NCBI RefSeq assembly: GCF_051175385.1
Contig: NZ_CP195106.1
Location: 4,774,001-4,838,000 of the forward strand
Direction of reading: 5' to 3'
Source of the DNA: Tundrisphaera lichenicola
GTDB taxonomy: Bacteria > Planctomycetota > Planctomycetia > Isosphaerales > Isosphaeraceae
DNA length: 64,000 nt
Numbering within the stretch: the stretch's first letter is position 1; each line of letters begins with the position of its first letter. The position numbers and the translations under genes were made by a program. The notes beneath the pieces were generated by a model, which was not told the DNA's origin, made no database searches, and saw only the letters and a list, made by a program, of their open reading frames with translations. Positions 36,672 to 45,735 of the stretch are shown here, piece by piece.

Positions 36672-38726
36672 ATGATGGCTCGAAGATTTCGCTCGATCTG
36701 GTCTATGCTCTGGCCTGGTTTGCTGTTGATCGCCTTGACTTCGAGCTGGGCGGATAGCGCGGAACGACTCAGCAGCGATCATGTCGGACGCTTCCGGAAC
36801 GTCATCTCGGCCTCGATCTCGCCCGATGGCTCGAACGTCGCCTACGTCCTGAGCGTTCCCCGAAAACCGATCGCGGAGGAGGACGGCCCGGCCTGGTCCG
36901 AACTTCATGTCGTCGGAACGGATCGGAAATCACGCCCCTTTATTTGCGGGGATGTCAATGTCTCGGAGGTCAGCTGGTCCCCGGATGGACGATCGATCCT
37001 GTTCCTGGCGAAGCGGGGGAAAGATGAACATCGCTCCCTTTACCAGATCGAGATCTCGGGCGGAGAGGCCCGTCGTGTCTTTTCCTTCGGCTCGGATATC
37101 ACGAGTTATTCGCTCAGGGCGGATGGCCGGAGGGTCGCTTTCCTGGCGGTCGATCCCGACTCCAAGTCCAAGGCCGAACTGAAGAAAAAGGGCTTCAACC
37201 AGATCGTCTACGAGGAGGAGCTACATCCTGTCCGGATCTGGCTGTCGAAGCTGGACGACCCGACACCACCCCGGTCGATCATGCTCCCAGGGTCGGCTTC
37301 CGAGCTGAGGGCCAACCCCACGAGTGAATCGCTAGCGGTCGCCCTGGCCCCCACTCCCGGCGTGGATGACGCGTTCACACGACGGAAGGTTCAGATTCTG
37401 CTCGGAGGTCCCAACCTGATTCGGTTCGACAACCCTGGGAAGCTTGGGAAGGTTCTCTGGAGCCCAGATGGAAAGAAGCTGGCAATGATCTCCGCATCCG
37501 ACGAGCACGACCCGGCACCCGGGCGACTTCTCGTTGGCGCTCCGGGCGATTCGACCCTTCGTGACATCCTTCCCGACTATCTGGGGCACGTCTCCGACAT
37601 TGTCTGGACCGGGAATGATCGGATTAGCTACATCGGCGACGAAGGCACGGCGACTGTATTCGGTAGCATCAATGCCGACGGCTCCGCCCATTCCTCCCGT
37701 CAGACAGACGAGGTTGTCGCCACTTCGCTCTCGGTCTCCTCAGATGGTCGAACCCTGGCAATCGTCGGCTCCTCGCCGAAGCATGGGGCCGAAGTCTACC
37801 TGATCAAATCCCAGGATCGACCGGAATTCGTCCGGTTGACCGACAGCAATCCCTGGCTTTCCTCGATCGAGCTGGCTCCTCAGGAAGTGATCACTTACAA
37901 GGCTCGAGATGGCCTGGAATTGCAAGGTGTTTTGGTCCGACCGCTTGGAATGTCACCTGGAACTCGGGTTCCGCTCGTCCTTGATGTACATGGTGGTCCC
38001 GAGTCGCACGTCCGGAATGGCTGGGTCACCGGATACGCCCTCCCGGGGCAAGTCCTCGCGGCGCGAGGAGTCGCCGTGTTCCTGCCGAATTATCGAGGGA
38101 GCACCGGGAGGGGAGTCGCGTTCTCCAAACTCGGTCAAGCTGACCCGGCGGGTAAGGAATTCGACGATCTCGTCGATGCTGTCGATTTCTTGATCGCGGA
38201 CGGGCTTGTTGACGGTTCCAGGGTCGGTGTCACGGGTGGTTCTTACGGGGGTTATGCGACCGCTTGGTGTTCAACTCGCTATTCGGATCGATTTGCCGCC
38301 GGGGTCATGTTCGTTGGGATCTCGGACAAAATTTCGAAGACCGGGACGACCGATATCCCTGACGAGGAATTCCTCGTCCATGCCCGTAAACGCCCATGGG
38401 ACGACTGGCTCGGGCTCCTCGAACATAGCCCGATTTTCCATGTCGAAACGGCCAGGACTCCACTCCTGATCATGCACGGCAAGGATGACCCGCGTGTCTT
38501 CCCCGGGCAGTCGCTCGAACTCTATCGCTTCTTGAAGATTCGGGGGCAAGCCCCAGTCCGTCTCGTGCTGTACCCGGGCGAAGGGCACGGAAATTTGAGG
38601 GCTGCCTCTCGTCTCGATTACAACCTTCGAATGATCCAATGGCTGACCCACTATCTTCAGGGGCCCGGCGGATCGATGCCTCCATCGGAAATTGATTATG
38701 GCGTGATCAAGGCCGACGGACGTTAA
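36672..38726 (+). CDS. Exported S9 family serine peptidase (prolyl oligopeptidase-like)
   Basis: A 684-residue protein with a signal peptide (about 1-28). Residues about 35-400 form the beta-propeller (VSWSPDGRSILFLA, VLWSPDGKKLAMIS), followed by the alpha/beta-hydrolase catalytic domain (about 420-670). The catalytic triad is the Ser in GVTGGSYGGYATAW (about 523), the Asp in MHGKDDPRVFPGQS (about 604) and the His in YPGEGHGN (about 638). The propeller gates access, so short peptides or peptide ends are the likely substrates, hydrolysed outside the cytoplasm. The length matches acylaminoacyl-peptidase/dipeptidyl-peptidase-like members. It is a single gene, with a convergent terminator hairpin after the stop. 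Confidence 0.93.
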   Translation: MMARRFRSIWSMLWPGLLLIALTSSWADSAERLSSDHVGRFRNVISASISPDGSNVAYVLSVPRKPIAEEDGPAWSELHVVGTDRKSRPFICGDVNVSEVSWSPDGRSILFLAKRGKDEHRSLYQIEISGGEARRVFSFGSDITSYSLRADGRRVAFLAVDPDSKSKAELKKKGFNQIVYEEELHPVRIWLSKLDDPTPPRSIMLPGSASELRANPTSESLAVALAPTPGVDDAFTRRKVQILLGGPNLIRFDNPGKLGKVLWSPDGKKLAMISASDEHDPAPGRLLVGAPGDSTLRDILPDYLGHVSDIVWTGNDRISYIGDEGTATVFGSINADGSAHSSRQTDEVVATSLSVSSDGRTLAIVGSSPKHGAEVYLIKSQDRPEFVRLTDSNPWLSSIELAPQEVITYKARDGLELQGVLVRPLGMSPGTRVPLVLDVHGGPESHVRNGWVTGYALPGQVLAARGVAVFLPNYRGSTGRGVAFSKLGQADPAGKEFDDLVDAVDFLIADGLVDGSRVGVTGGSYGGYATAWCSTRYSDRFAAGVMFVGISDKISKTGTTDIPDEEFLVHARKRPWDDWLGLLEHSPIFHVETARTPLLIMHGKDDPRVFPGQSLELYRFLKIRGQAPVRLVLYPGEGHGNLRAASRLDYNLRMIQWLTHYLQGPGGSMPPSEIDYGVIKADGR

Positions 38727-38740
38727 TTCTCCTCATCCGA

Positions 38741-38775
38741 ACGACGCCGATCGATCTCATCTCTCTCGGCGTCGT
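38741..38775. terminator. 10-bp hairpin between convergent genes
   Basis: ACGACGCCGA (38741-38750) pairs perfectly with TCGGCGTCGT (38766-38775) around a 15-base loop. It lies between the S9 peptidase stop (38726) and the stop of the last RND gene (38794), so it can serve both strands. Confidence 0.7.
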
Positions 38776-38793
38776 GCCTCTCCTCCGCCGGGA

Positions 38794-41700
38794 TCAGTGA
38801 GAATAGCTGGGTTCAACATGCTCTTCAGTGTGAGCCAAAACATCACCCGACGGACCAGCGTGTTTATCGGGCTGAACTTCACGATCAGGCAACCGGGTCT
38901 GAACTCCCTGATCACCGGAGATCGCGTCGTTGACCCATTGAATCACGAAGTAGAAGACGGGAGTCAGGAAGATCCCGAAGGCCGTCACGCCGAGCATCCC
39001 GCCGAATACGGCCGTGCCGAGCGCTCGCCTCATCTCGGAGCCGGCCCCTTCTGAAATGACCAAGGGGACCACGCCCAGGATGAACGCAAACGAGGTCATC
39101 ATGATCGGCCTGAGTCGGAGCATGCAGGCGTCCAGGGTTGCCTGATACCGGGGCACTCCTTGTTCTCTCCGGGATTTGGCAAACTCCACGATCAGGATGG
39201 CGTTCTTGCAAGCGAGCCCGACCAGCACGACGAATCCGATCTGAGTGAAAATATTGATGTCCATCCGGGCCATGAGGACACCTGTCACCGAGCAAAGCAG
39301 GCACATCGGGACCACCAGGATGACCGCCAACGGGAGTGACCAGCTCTCGTACTGGGCGGCCAGCACGAGGAAGACGAGGACCACCGCCAACGCGAAGACG
39401 ATCATGGCGGTATTGCCCGTCTGGAGTTGGAGGAGGGCCAGTTCGGTCCACTCCATCCGCATCGATTGCGGGATCTGTTGCTGAACGACATCGGTCATTC
39501 GGTCGATGGCCTGACCGGAACTGGTCCCTGGCGTGGGATTACCATTGACCGCCGCTGATGGGTACATGTTGTAGCGCATGATCAGAACCGGGCCACTCCG
39601 GTCCTCGACGCTCGCCATCGCGCCAAACGGTGCCATTCCTCCGTTTTGATTCCGGATCTTGAGTAGTTGCAAGTCCTCGATCCGCTTTCGGAATGAGGCG
39701 TCTCCCTGGACATTCACCTGCCAGGTTCGGCCGAAGCGATTGAAGTCATTGACGTAAAGCGAGCCGAGGTAAACCTGTAGGGTATTGAACACTTCGTCCA
39801 TCGACACGCCCATGGCATTGACCTTGTCGCGGTCGATGTTGAGGAATAGCCAGGGAGTGTTCGCTCGGAAGCTGGTAAATAGATCCTGCACTCGCTCGTC
39901 TCTGTTCCCCTCGGCGACGATTCTCTCGGCGGTCGTCTCCAGCGTCTCCAGGCCGTTGTCGCCGCGATCCTCGATCACGACCTTGAATCCGCCCGCCGTG
40001 CCGAGTCCCTCGACCGGCGGTGCGCCAAAGACGTTCACGAGCCCCTCGATGATCTCGTGCTGGAGTTCTATCTGCAGCGACTCGGCGATAGAAGAGGCAC
40101 TCAGGTTCGGCTCGGCTCGGTGATGGAAGTCGTCAAGCATGACATACATCGCCCCGAAGTTGGGAGCGTTGGCGTTGAGCAGGATCGATTGACCGGCGAT
40201 GGCGACCGTATGCTTCACGCCAGGCCGCTTGAGCGCGACCATCTCGATCCGTTTCATGACGGCTTGAGTATGTTCGAGCGAGGTGGAATCGGGCATCTGG
40301 ACGTTGACGAGAAGAAAACCTTTATCCTGCTCGGGAATGAAGCCCGAGGGAGTCTGGTCGAATGCGAAATAGGTGAGATAGAGCAGCCCACCATAGATCA
40401 AGAGCACGGCCAGGCTACCCTTGAGCATCAGGCCCACGATCCAGGTATAGCCGCGCGTCACTGCCGTGAACCCAGCATTGAAGATGCCGAAGAACCAAAC
40501 AAGTATTCGATCGGTCGGCCATCCGAGGAGCCATCCTGCCAAAGCTCCAGCGACCCCTCCGATCAATTGGCTCGCCCAGCCGGGCATCGAGCCGAGATTC
40601 GGCGAAATCAACGGGGCAAGATAGTAGTAACCAAGCGCGGCGCCAGTCATGGCATAAGCAAGCTTCGGGAGAGCTTCCCGGTTTTCCCTCGATTTCGGCT
40701 TGATGAGGATCGCGGCGAGCGCGGGGCTGAGTGTCAGTGAATTGAACGCCGAGATCAGGGTGGACGTCGCGATGGTGAGGGCGAATTGCCGGAAGAACTG
40801 ACCGACGATCCCGGTGATGAAGGCGCAAGGGACGAAGACGGCGGTGAGTACCAGTCCGATGGCGATGACCGGGCCGGAGACCTCCTGCATGGCCCGGACG
40901 GTGGCGTCCCTGGGCTGCATGCCTCGTTCGACGTGGTGCTCGACGGCCTCGACGACGACGATGGCGTCGTCGACGACGATTCCGATGGCGAGGACGAGCC
41001 CGAAGAGAGTGAGGTTGTTGAGGCTGAAGCCCATGGCGGCCATGACGGCGAAGGTGCCGATGATGGCGACGGGTACGGCGACGAGTGGTATGAGAGCGGA
41101 TCGCCAGTTCTGGAGGAAGAGGAGGACGACGACGGCGACGAGGATGACCGCATCGCGGAGGGTCTTGAACACCTCGTTGACCGATTCCGTGATGAACGGC
41201 GTGGTATCGTAAACGATCGAGTAATCGACCCCTTCCTCGAACCTCTTCTTGAGGTCCTCCATCTTCGATCGGACCAACTCGGCGGTCTTCAGGGCGTTCG
41301 ATCCGGGCCTCTGATAGATCGAGAGGGCGACCGATGGTTTGCCGTCGAGGGTGCAAGTTTGGTCGTATCCTTGCGCGCCCAGTTCAATCCGGGCCACGTC
41401 GCCTAACCGGACGATTCTCCCCTCGGCGTCCGTTTTGAGAATGATGTCCTCGAACTGTTCCTTGCTTTCGAGCCGTCCCAGGGTGGTCATCGTGTACTGG
41501 AACACCTGGCCAGTTGGGACCGGTGGCTGGCCGATCTGCCCGGCGGCTACCTGGATATTTTGCTGGGCGATCGCCGTGGAAACGTCGGTCGCTGTCAGAT
41601 TCCGGAACGACATCTTCCCAGGATCTAGCCAGACCCGCATGCTGTAGTCGCGCTGGCCGAGATAGGTGATGTCTCCGACACCCTCGAGTCGCGCCAGTTC

Positions 41701-42192
41701 GTCCCTAAGCTGGATCGTCGCGTAATTGCTCAGATAGAGGTTGTCACGGGTCCCGCTGGGGGAGAACAGGTTGACGATCATCAGGATGCTGGGAGATTTC
41801 TTCTTGACGGTCACGCCTCGGCGTTTAACCAGGTCGGGCAGGATTGGATCGGCCAGACTCTCGCGGTTCTGCACGAGGATCTGGGCCATGTTGAGGTCGA
41901 CGCCCGGCTTGAAGGTCACGGTGAGCGTGTACATCCCGTCGTTGGTGCACTGAGAGGACATGTAGAGCATGTCCTCGACGCCATTGACCTGTTGTTCGAT
42001 CGGGGCGGCCACGGTGTCGGCCACCACCTTGGCATTCGCTCCCGGATAATAGGCCGAGACTTCCACCGTTGGCGGAGTGATTTCAGGATACTGGGCGATC
42101 GGCAAGGTCAGGACCGCGATCCCACCCGCCAGCGTTATGATGATCGAGAGGACTGAGGCGAAGATCGGCCGGTCGATGAAGAATCGCGACAT
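38794..42192 (-). CDS. RND (HAE1-type) efflux pump inner-membrane subunit, second copy
   Basis: A 1,132-residue proton-driven pump of the AcrB/MexB family. The N-terminus FIDRPIFASVLSIIITLAGG is classic. The proton-relay Asp pair lies in GIVVDDAIVVVEAVEHH near residues 407-408. The porter domains lie between TM1-2 and TM7-8, and the C-terminal TM bundle includes GLACKNAILIVEFAK. An insert of about 60 residues between TM6 and TM7, with extra hydrophobic helices (AYAMTGAALGYYYLAPLI and GGVAGALAGWLLGW), is absent from AcrB. It is the last gene of the TetR-MFP-RND-RND operon, 12 bases after the first RND gene. A 407-bp internal segment is identical to its neighbour. No outer-membrane channel gene is nearby. 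Confidence 0.95.
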   Translation of the reverse strand: MSRFFIDRPIFASVLSIIITLAGGIAVLTLPIAQYPEITPPTVEVSAYYPGANAKVVADTVAAPIEQQVNGVEDMLYMSSQCTNDGMYTLTVTFKPGVDLNMAQILVQNRESLADPILPDLVKRRGVTVKKKSPSILMIVNLFSPSGTRDNLYLSNYATIQLRDELARLEGVGDITYLGQRDYSMRVWLDPGKMSFRNLTATDVSTAIAQQNIQVAAGQIGQPPVPTGQVFQYTMTTLGRLESKEQFEDIILKTDAEGRIVRLGDVARIELGAQGYDQTCTLDGKPSVALSIYQRPGSNALKTAELVRSKMEDLKKRFEEGVDYSIVYDTTPFITESVNEVFKTLRDAVILVAVVVLLFLQNWRSALIPLVAVPVAIIGTFAVMAAMGFSLNNLTLFGLVLAIGIVVDDAIVVVEAVEHHVERGMQPRDATVRAMQEVSGPVIAIGLVLTAVFVPCAFITGIVGQFFRQFALTIATSTLISAFNSLTLSPALAAILIKPKSRENREALPKLAYAMTGAALGYYYLAPLISPNLGSMPGWASQLIGGVAGALAGWLLGWPTDRILVWFFGIFNAGFTAVTRGYTWIVGLMLKGSLAVLLIYGGLLYLTYFAFDQTPSGFIPEQDKGFLLVNVQMPDSTSLEHTQAVMKRIEMVALKRPGVKHTVAIAGQSILLNANAPNFGAMYVMLDDFHHRAEPNLSASSIAESLQIELQHEIIEGLVNVFGAPPVEGLGTAGGFKVVIEDRGDNGLETLETTAERIVAEGNRDERVQDLFTSFRANTPWLFLNIDRDKVNAMGVSMDEVFNTLQVYLGSLYVNDFNRFGRTWQVNVQGDASFRKRIEDLQLLKIRNQNGGMAPFGAMASVEDRSGPVLIMRYNMYPSAAVNGNPTPGTSSGQAIDRMTDVVQQQIPQSMRMEWTELALLQLQTGNTAMIVFALAVVLVFLVLAAQYESWSLPLAVILVVPMCLLCSVTGVLMARMDINIFTQIGFVVLVGLACKNAILIVEFAKSRREQGVPRYQATLDACMLRLRPIMMTSFAFILGVVPLVISEGAGSEMRRALGTAVFGGMLGVTAFGIFLTPVFYFVIQWVNDAISGDQGVQTRLPDREVQPDKHAGPSGDVLAHTEEHVEPSYSH
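40769..41175. repeat. 407-bp perfect duplicate within RND genes (copy in second RND gene)
   Basis: Every base matches 44249-44655, at an offset of exactly 3,480. It covers the TM2-TM6 region of the pump including the proton-relay Asp pair. Identity ends abruptly on both sides, where the two genes are diverged. Confidence 0.95.
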
Positions 42193-42204
42193 GGATATGC
42201 GTTC

Positions 42205-45200
42205 TCACTCCTGCTCGACGAGTTCGCCCACGCGGTCGTCGACCGCGACACTGGAGTCGACCGGATCCTGGACCGATTCGGGTGCCGGCGTGGCCTCGAC
42301 GGCCTTGCGGCCCCGGGACACTCCGCGATTCCTGAGAAATCGCAGCGATAGGATGGAGAGCGGTATTCCGGCGATCCTTCGGACCCTCGGCGAGGCGAAA
42401 AACCGAGTCTCGCCCAGCCAGTCGATCACATAAAAGAAGACGGGTGTCAGGAAGATTCCGAACGCCGTGACGCCGATCATCCCGCTGAAGACGGTCGCGC
42501 CAAGGGTATATCTCATCTCGGCCCCGGCTCCATGCCCCAACAGCAGAGGCACCACGCCGAGGATGAATGCAAGTGACGTCATGATGATTGGCCGAAGTCT
42601 CAGTTCGCAGGCTTCCATGATGGAATCCAACCTCGACTCGCCCTGGGTCCGCTTCTGATTGGCGAACTCGACGATCAGGATCGCGTTCTTGCTGGCCAGG
42701 CCGACGAGCACTACGAAACCAATCTGCGTGAAAATATTGATGTCTTCGCCGGCGAGGTTCACGCCCACGACCCCGCTGAGGAGGCACATCGGAACCACCA
42801 GAATGATCGCCAAGGGCATCGACCAACTCTCATACTGGGCGGCCAGCACGAGGAAGACCATCACCACGGCGAAGCAAAAGACGATACCCGCCGTGTTGCC
42901 CGCCTGGAGTTCCAGGTATGCCAGTTCGGTCCACTCGGTGGACATCGACTTCAGGAGCTGATCGTTCGCGAGGGCCTGCATCGTGGCGATGGCATCTCCG
43001 GAACTCACCCCCGGGGCGGCCGATCCGTTGATCGCCGCGGCAGGATGCATGTTATAGCGGGTCAAGACAAGCGGGCCATTGATATGCTTGAAATTGGCGA
43101 GTGTCCCGACGGGCACCATCAATCCCTGGGCGTTCCGGACCTTCAGGCGAGGTACGGTCTCGATCGCATTTCGGAAACGGCTATCGGCCTGGACAACCAC
43201 TTGCCACGTCCGGCCGAAGAGGTTGATATCATTGACGTAGAGCGAGCCTAGATAGATGCGAAGCGTGTCGAAAAGATCCTTCAACGCGACTTCCTTACTC
43301 ATCGCCTCGGCCCGATTCACATCCACGAAGAACTGAGGGACGTTGGCACGAAAGGTCGAAACCAGGGTCGCAAGCTTGGGCACCTGTTTGGCCTTGTCGA
43401 TCAAGTTATCGGTCTGCCCCTGAAGGATCGTCGATTTGTTGTCCCCGAGATCCTCGACCATCAGTTTGAATCCGCCCGCCCGACCAATCCCTCGGACCGG
43501 CGGAGGGCCGAGTACGGTGACCTTTGCCTCGGGGACTAGCCTGGCGAATTCCTTCCGGAGTCCGGCGATGATCGACTCGCTATACAGATCCTTCGTACGC
43601 CTGTGTTCGAACGAGTCGAGGATGCAAAACATGGTGCCGAAGTTCGAGCCGTTAGCACCCAGGAGCATCGACTGTCCGGTCATCGCCTGAGTATGTTTGA
43701 TTCCCGGCGTCGACCCCGCAATTTGCTGAATTCGGTCCACAACCGCCTTGCTCCGCTCCTGAGAGGTGGAATCGGCGAGCTGGATATCGCAGAGGAGATA
43801 GCCCATATCCTGGGTCGGGATGAAGCCGGCCGGGGTCCTGACGTAGATGTAATGAGTGAGGTAAATCAGCCCACCATAGATCAGGAGCGCCGCGATGCTC
43901 CCTTTGAGTGCGACGGCCACCAGGTGGCTATAGCCTCGGGTTGCTAATCTAAACCCTTCGTTGAAGATCCCGAAGAACCAAACGAGGACGCGATCGGCCG
44001 GCCATCCGATGACCCAACCGGCCAGCGCACCTGTGACGGTCACGATGGTGATCGGTAGCCAGCCTGGACCTGTAATGTGACCCAGTCGCTCGATGGGCAG
44101 GAGGAGATAAGCCAGGTAGGCACCAAGCAGGGCGTAAAATAATCGAGGGAGTGCGACGCGAGGTCCGGCGGACCTTGGCTTGATGAGTATTGCGGCGAGC
44201 GCGGGGCTTAGTGTGAGCGAATTGAAGGCGGAAATGATCGTGGAGGTTGCGATGGTGAGGGCGAATTGCCGGAAGAACTGACCGACGATCCCGGTGATGA
44301 AGGCGCAAGGGACGAAGACGGCGGTGAGTACCAGTCCGATGGCGATGACCGGGCCGGAGACCTCCTGCATGGCCCGGACGGTGGCGTCCCTGGGCTGCAT
44401 GCCTCGTTCGACGTGGTGCTCGACGGCCTCGACGACGACGATGGCGTCGTCGACGACGATTCCGATGGCGAGGACGAGCCCGAAGAGAGTGAGGTTGTTG
44501 AGGCTGAAGCCCATGGCGGCCATGACGGCGAAGGTGCCGATGATGGCGACGGGTACGGCGACGAGTGGTATGAGAGCGGATCGCCAGTTCTGGAGGAAGA
44601 GGAGGACGACGACGGCGACGAGGATGACCGCATCGCGGAGGGTCTTGAACACCTCCCCGATCGATTCTCGGATGAATGGGGTTGTGTCGTAACGGATCTC
44701 ATATCGGAGACCCGGTGGAAAATCGGCGGCAAGCTCTTCGATCTTCGCCTTGACGAGATCGGCGGTCTCGAGCGCGTTGGCGTCGGGCAATTGGAAGACG
44801 GCAAGGCTGACCGATGGCCGGCCGTTGACCGAGCAATCGATGTCTTGATTCTTGGGGCCGAGCTCGATCCAGGCGACATCTTTGAGTCGCACGATTCGAT
44901 CGTCGGCCGATTTCTTGACGATGATCTGGGCGAATTCTTCGGGCTGGCTGAACCGCCCGGTCGTGCTCAGGGGGATCTGAAACGACTGGCCATCGGGGAC
45001 GGGAGGCTGGCCGATCTGGCCTGTGGCAACCTGAGCATTCTGCCTCCGGATTGCGAGCGCGACATCCGTAGCCGTCATGTCCCGGGCCGCCAGTTTGTCA
45101 GGATCCACCCAGATCCGCATGCAATAGTCACGCTGCCCGAGCATTCCGAGCTCGCTGACCCCGGGGACTCTCGCGAGTTCATCCTTGATGTGCAGCAGGG

Positions 45201-45693
45201 CGTAATTGCTCAGGAAAAGTTGATCGTAGAGTGGCGAGCCATCGGATTTCTTCTCCGCCGAATTGATCGCCATGGCAAGCAAGATGTCGGGTGAACGCTT
45301 CCGAGTCGTCACCCCGGTCTGCTTGATCACGTCGGGCAGGAGCGGGACGGCCAGGCTGACCCGATTCTGAACCATGACCTGAGCCATCTTCAGGTCGATG
45401 CCATGATTGAACGTGACCGTCAGGCTGTAACTACCATCGTTCGTGCATTGGGAGGACATGTACATCATGCCCTCGACACCGTTGACCTGCTGCTCGATCG
45501 GCGTGGCTACCGTCTCCGCCACGACCTGGGCGCTGGCGCCTGGGTAGGCACAACTGACCTGTACCGTAGGGGGGGAGATCGGCGGATATAGCGAGATAGG
45601 CAGGTTGAACAATGCAACCCCGCCGGCGATGGTGATCACGATCGAGAGGACCGAGGCGAAGATCGGCCGGTCGATGAAAAATTTCGAGATCAA
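42205..45693 (-). CDS. RND (HAE1-type) efflux pump inner-membrane subunit, first copy
   Basis: A 1,162-residue AcrB-family pump: FIDRPIFASVLSIVITIAGG at the N-terminus, the Asp pair in GIVVDDAIVVVEAVEHH near 413-414, the late TM motif GLASKNAILIVEFANQ and an Arg/Pro-rich cytoplasmic tail. It has the same extra hydrophobic insert between TM6 and TM7 as its partner (LPRLFYALLGAYLAYLLLPI and TVTGALAGWVIGW). Outside the identical 407-bp block the two pumps are clearly diverged, especially in the porter domains. Two adjacent RND genes after one adaptor resemble MdtABC, where two RND subunits form a mixed trimer; that arrangement is inference here. It lies 42 bases after the adaptor gene. Confidence 0.95.
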   Translation of the reverse strand: MISKFFIDRPIFASVLSIVITIAGGVALFNLPISLYPPISPPTVQVSCAYPGASAQVVAETVATPIEQQVNGVEGMMYMSSQCTNDGSYSLTVTFNHGIDLKMAQVMVQNRVSLAVPLLPDVIKQTGVTTRKRSPDILLAMAINSAEKKSDGSPLYDQLFLSNYALLHIKDELARVPGVSELGMLGQRDYCMRIWVDPDKLAARDMTATDVALAIRRQNAQVATGQIGQPPVPDGQSFQIPLSTTGRFSQPEEFAQIIVKKSADDRIVRLKDVAWIELGPKNQDIDCSVNGRPSVSLAVFQLPDANALETADLVKAKIEELAADFPPGLRYEIRYDTTPFIRESIGEVFKTLRDAVILVAVVVLLFLQNWRSALIPLVAVPVAIIGTFAVMAAMGFSLNNLTLFGLVLAIGIVVDDAIVVVEAVEHHVERGMQPRDATVRAMQEVSGPVIAIGLVLTAVFVPCAFITGIVGQFFRQFALTIATSTIISAFNSLTLSPALAAILIKPRSAGPRVALPRLFYALLGAYLAYLLLPIERLGHITGPGWLPITIVTVTGALAGWVIGWPADRVLVWFFGIFNEGFRLATRGYSHLVAVALKGSIAALLIYGGLIYLTHYIYVRTPAGFIPTQDMGYLLCDIQLADSTSQERSKAVVDRIQQIAGSTPGIKHTQAMTGQSMLLGANGSNFGTMFCILDSFEHRRTKDLYSESIIAGLRKEFARLVPEAKVTVLGPPPVRGIGRAGGFKLMVEDLGDNKSTILQGQTDNLIDKAKQVPKLATLVSTFRANVPQFFVDVNRAEAMSKEVALKDLFDTLRIYLGSLYVNDINLFGRTWQVVVQADSRFRNAIETVPRLKVRNAQGLMVPVGTLANFKHINGPLVLTRYNMHPAAAINGSAAPGVSSGDAIATMQALANDQLLKSMSTEWTELAYLELQAGNTAGIVFCFAVVMVFLVLAAQYESWSMPLAIILVVPMCLLSGVVGVNLAGEDINIFTQIGFVVLVGLASKNAILIVEFANQKRTQGESRLDSIMEACELRLRPIIMTSLAFILGVVPLLLGHGAGAEMRYTLGATVFSGMIGVTAFGIFLTPVFFYVIDWLGETRFFASPRVRRIAGIPLSILSLRFLRNRGVSRGRKAVEATPAPESVQDPVDSSVAVDDRVGELVEQE
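44249..44655. repeat. 407-bp perfect duplicate within RND genes (copy in first RND gene)
   Basis: Identical to 40769-41175. The bases just outside differ at both ends: TC against TT before, and GTTGACC against CCCGATC after. Confidence 0.95.
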
Positions 45694-45735
45694 GGACGAA
45701 GCTCCCCGATGTTCGGTCCATCGTTGCGGATGGGT

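Noticed and set aside
44266..45294. Long plus-strand open frame of over 1 kb opposite the first RND gene (and a similar one at 40786-41406)
   Set aside because: Its product is Asp/Glu-rich low-complexity sequence caused by the GC-rich codons of the opposite strand. The RND reading is certain, and the frames are identical in both copies only because the DNA is.
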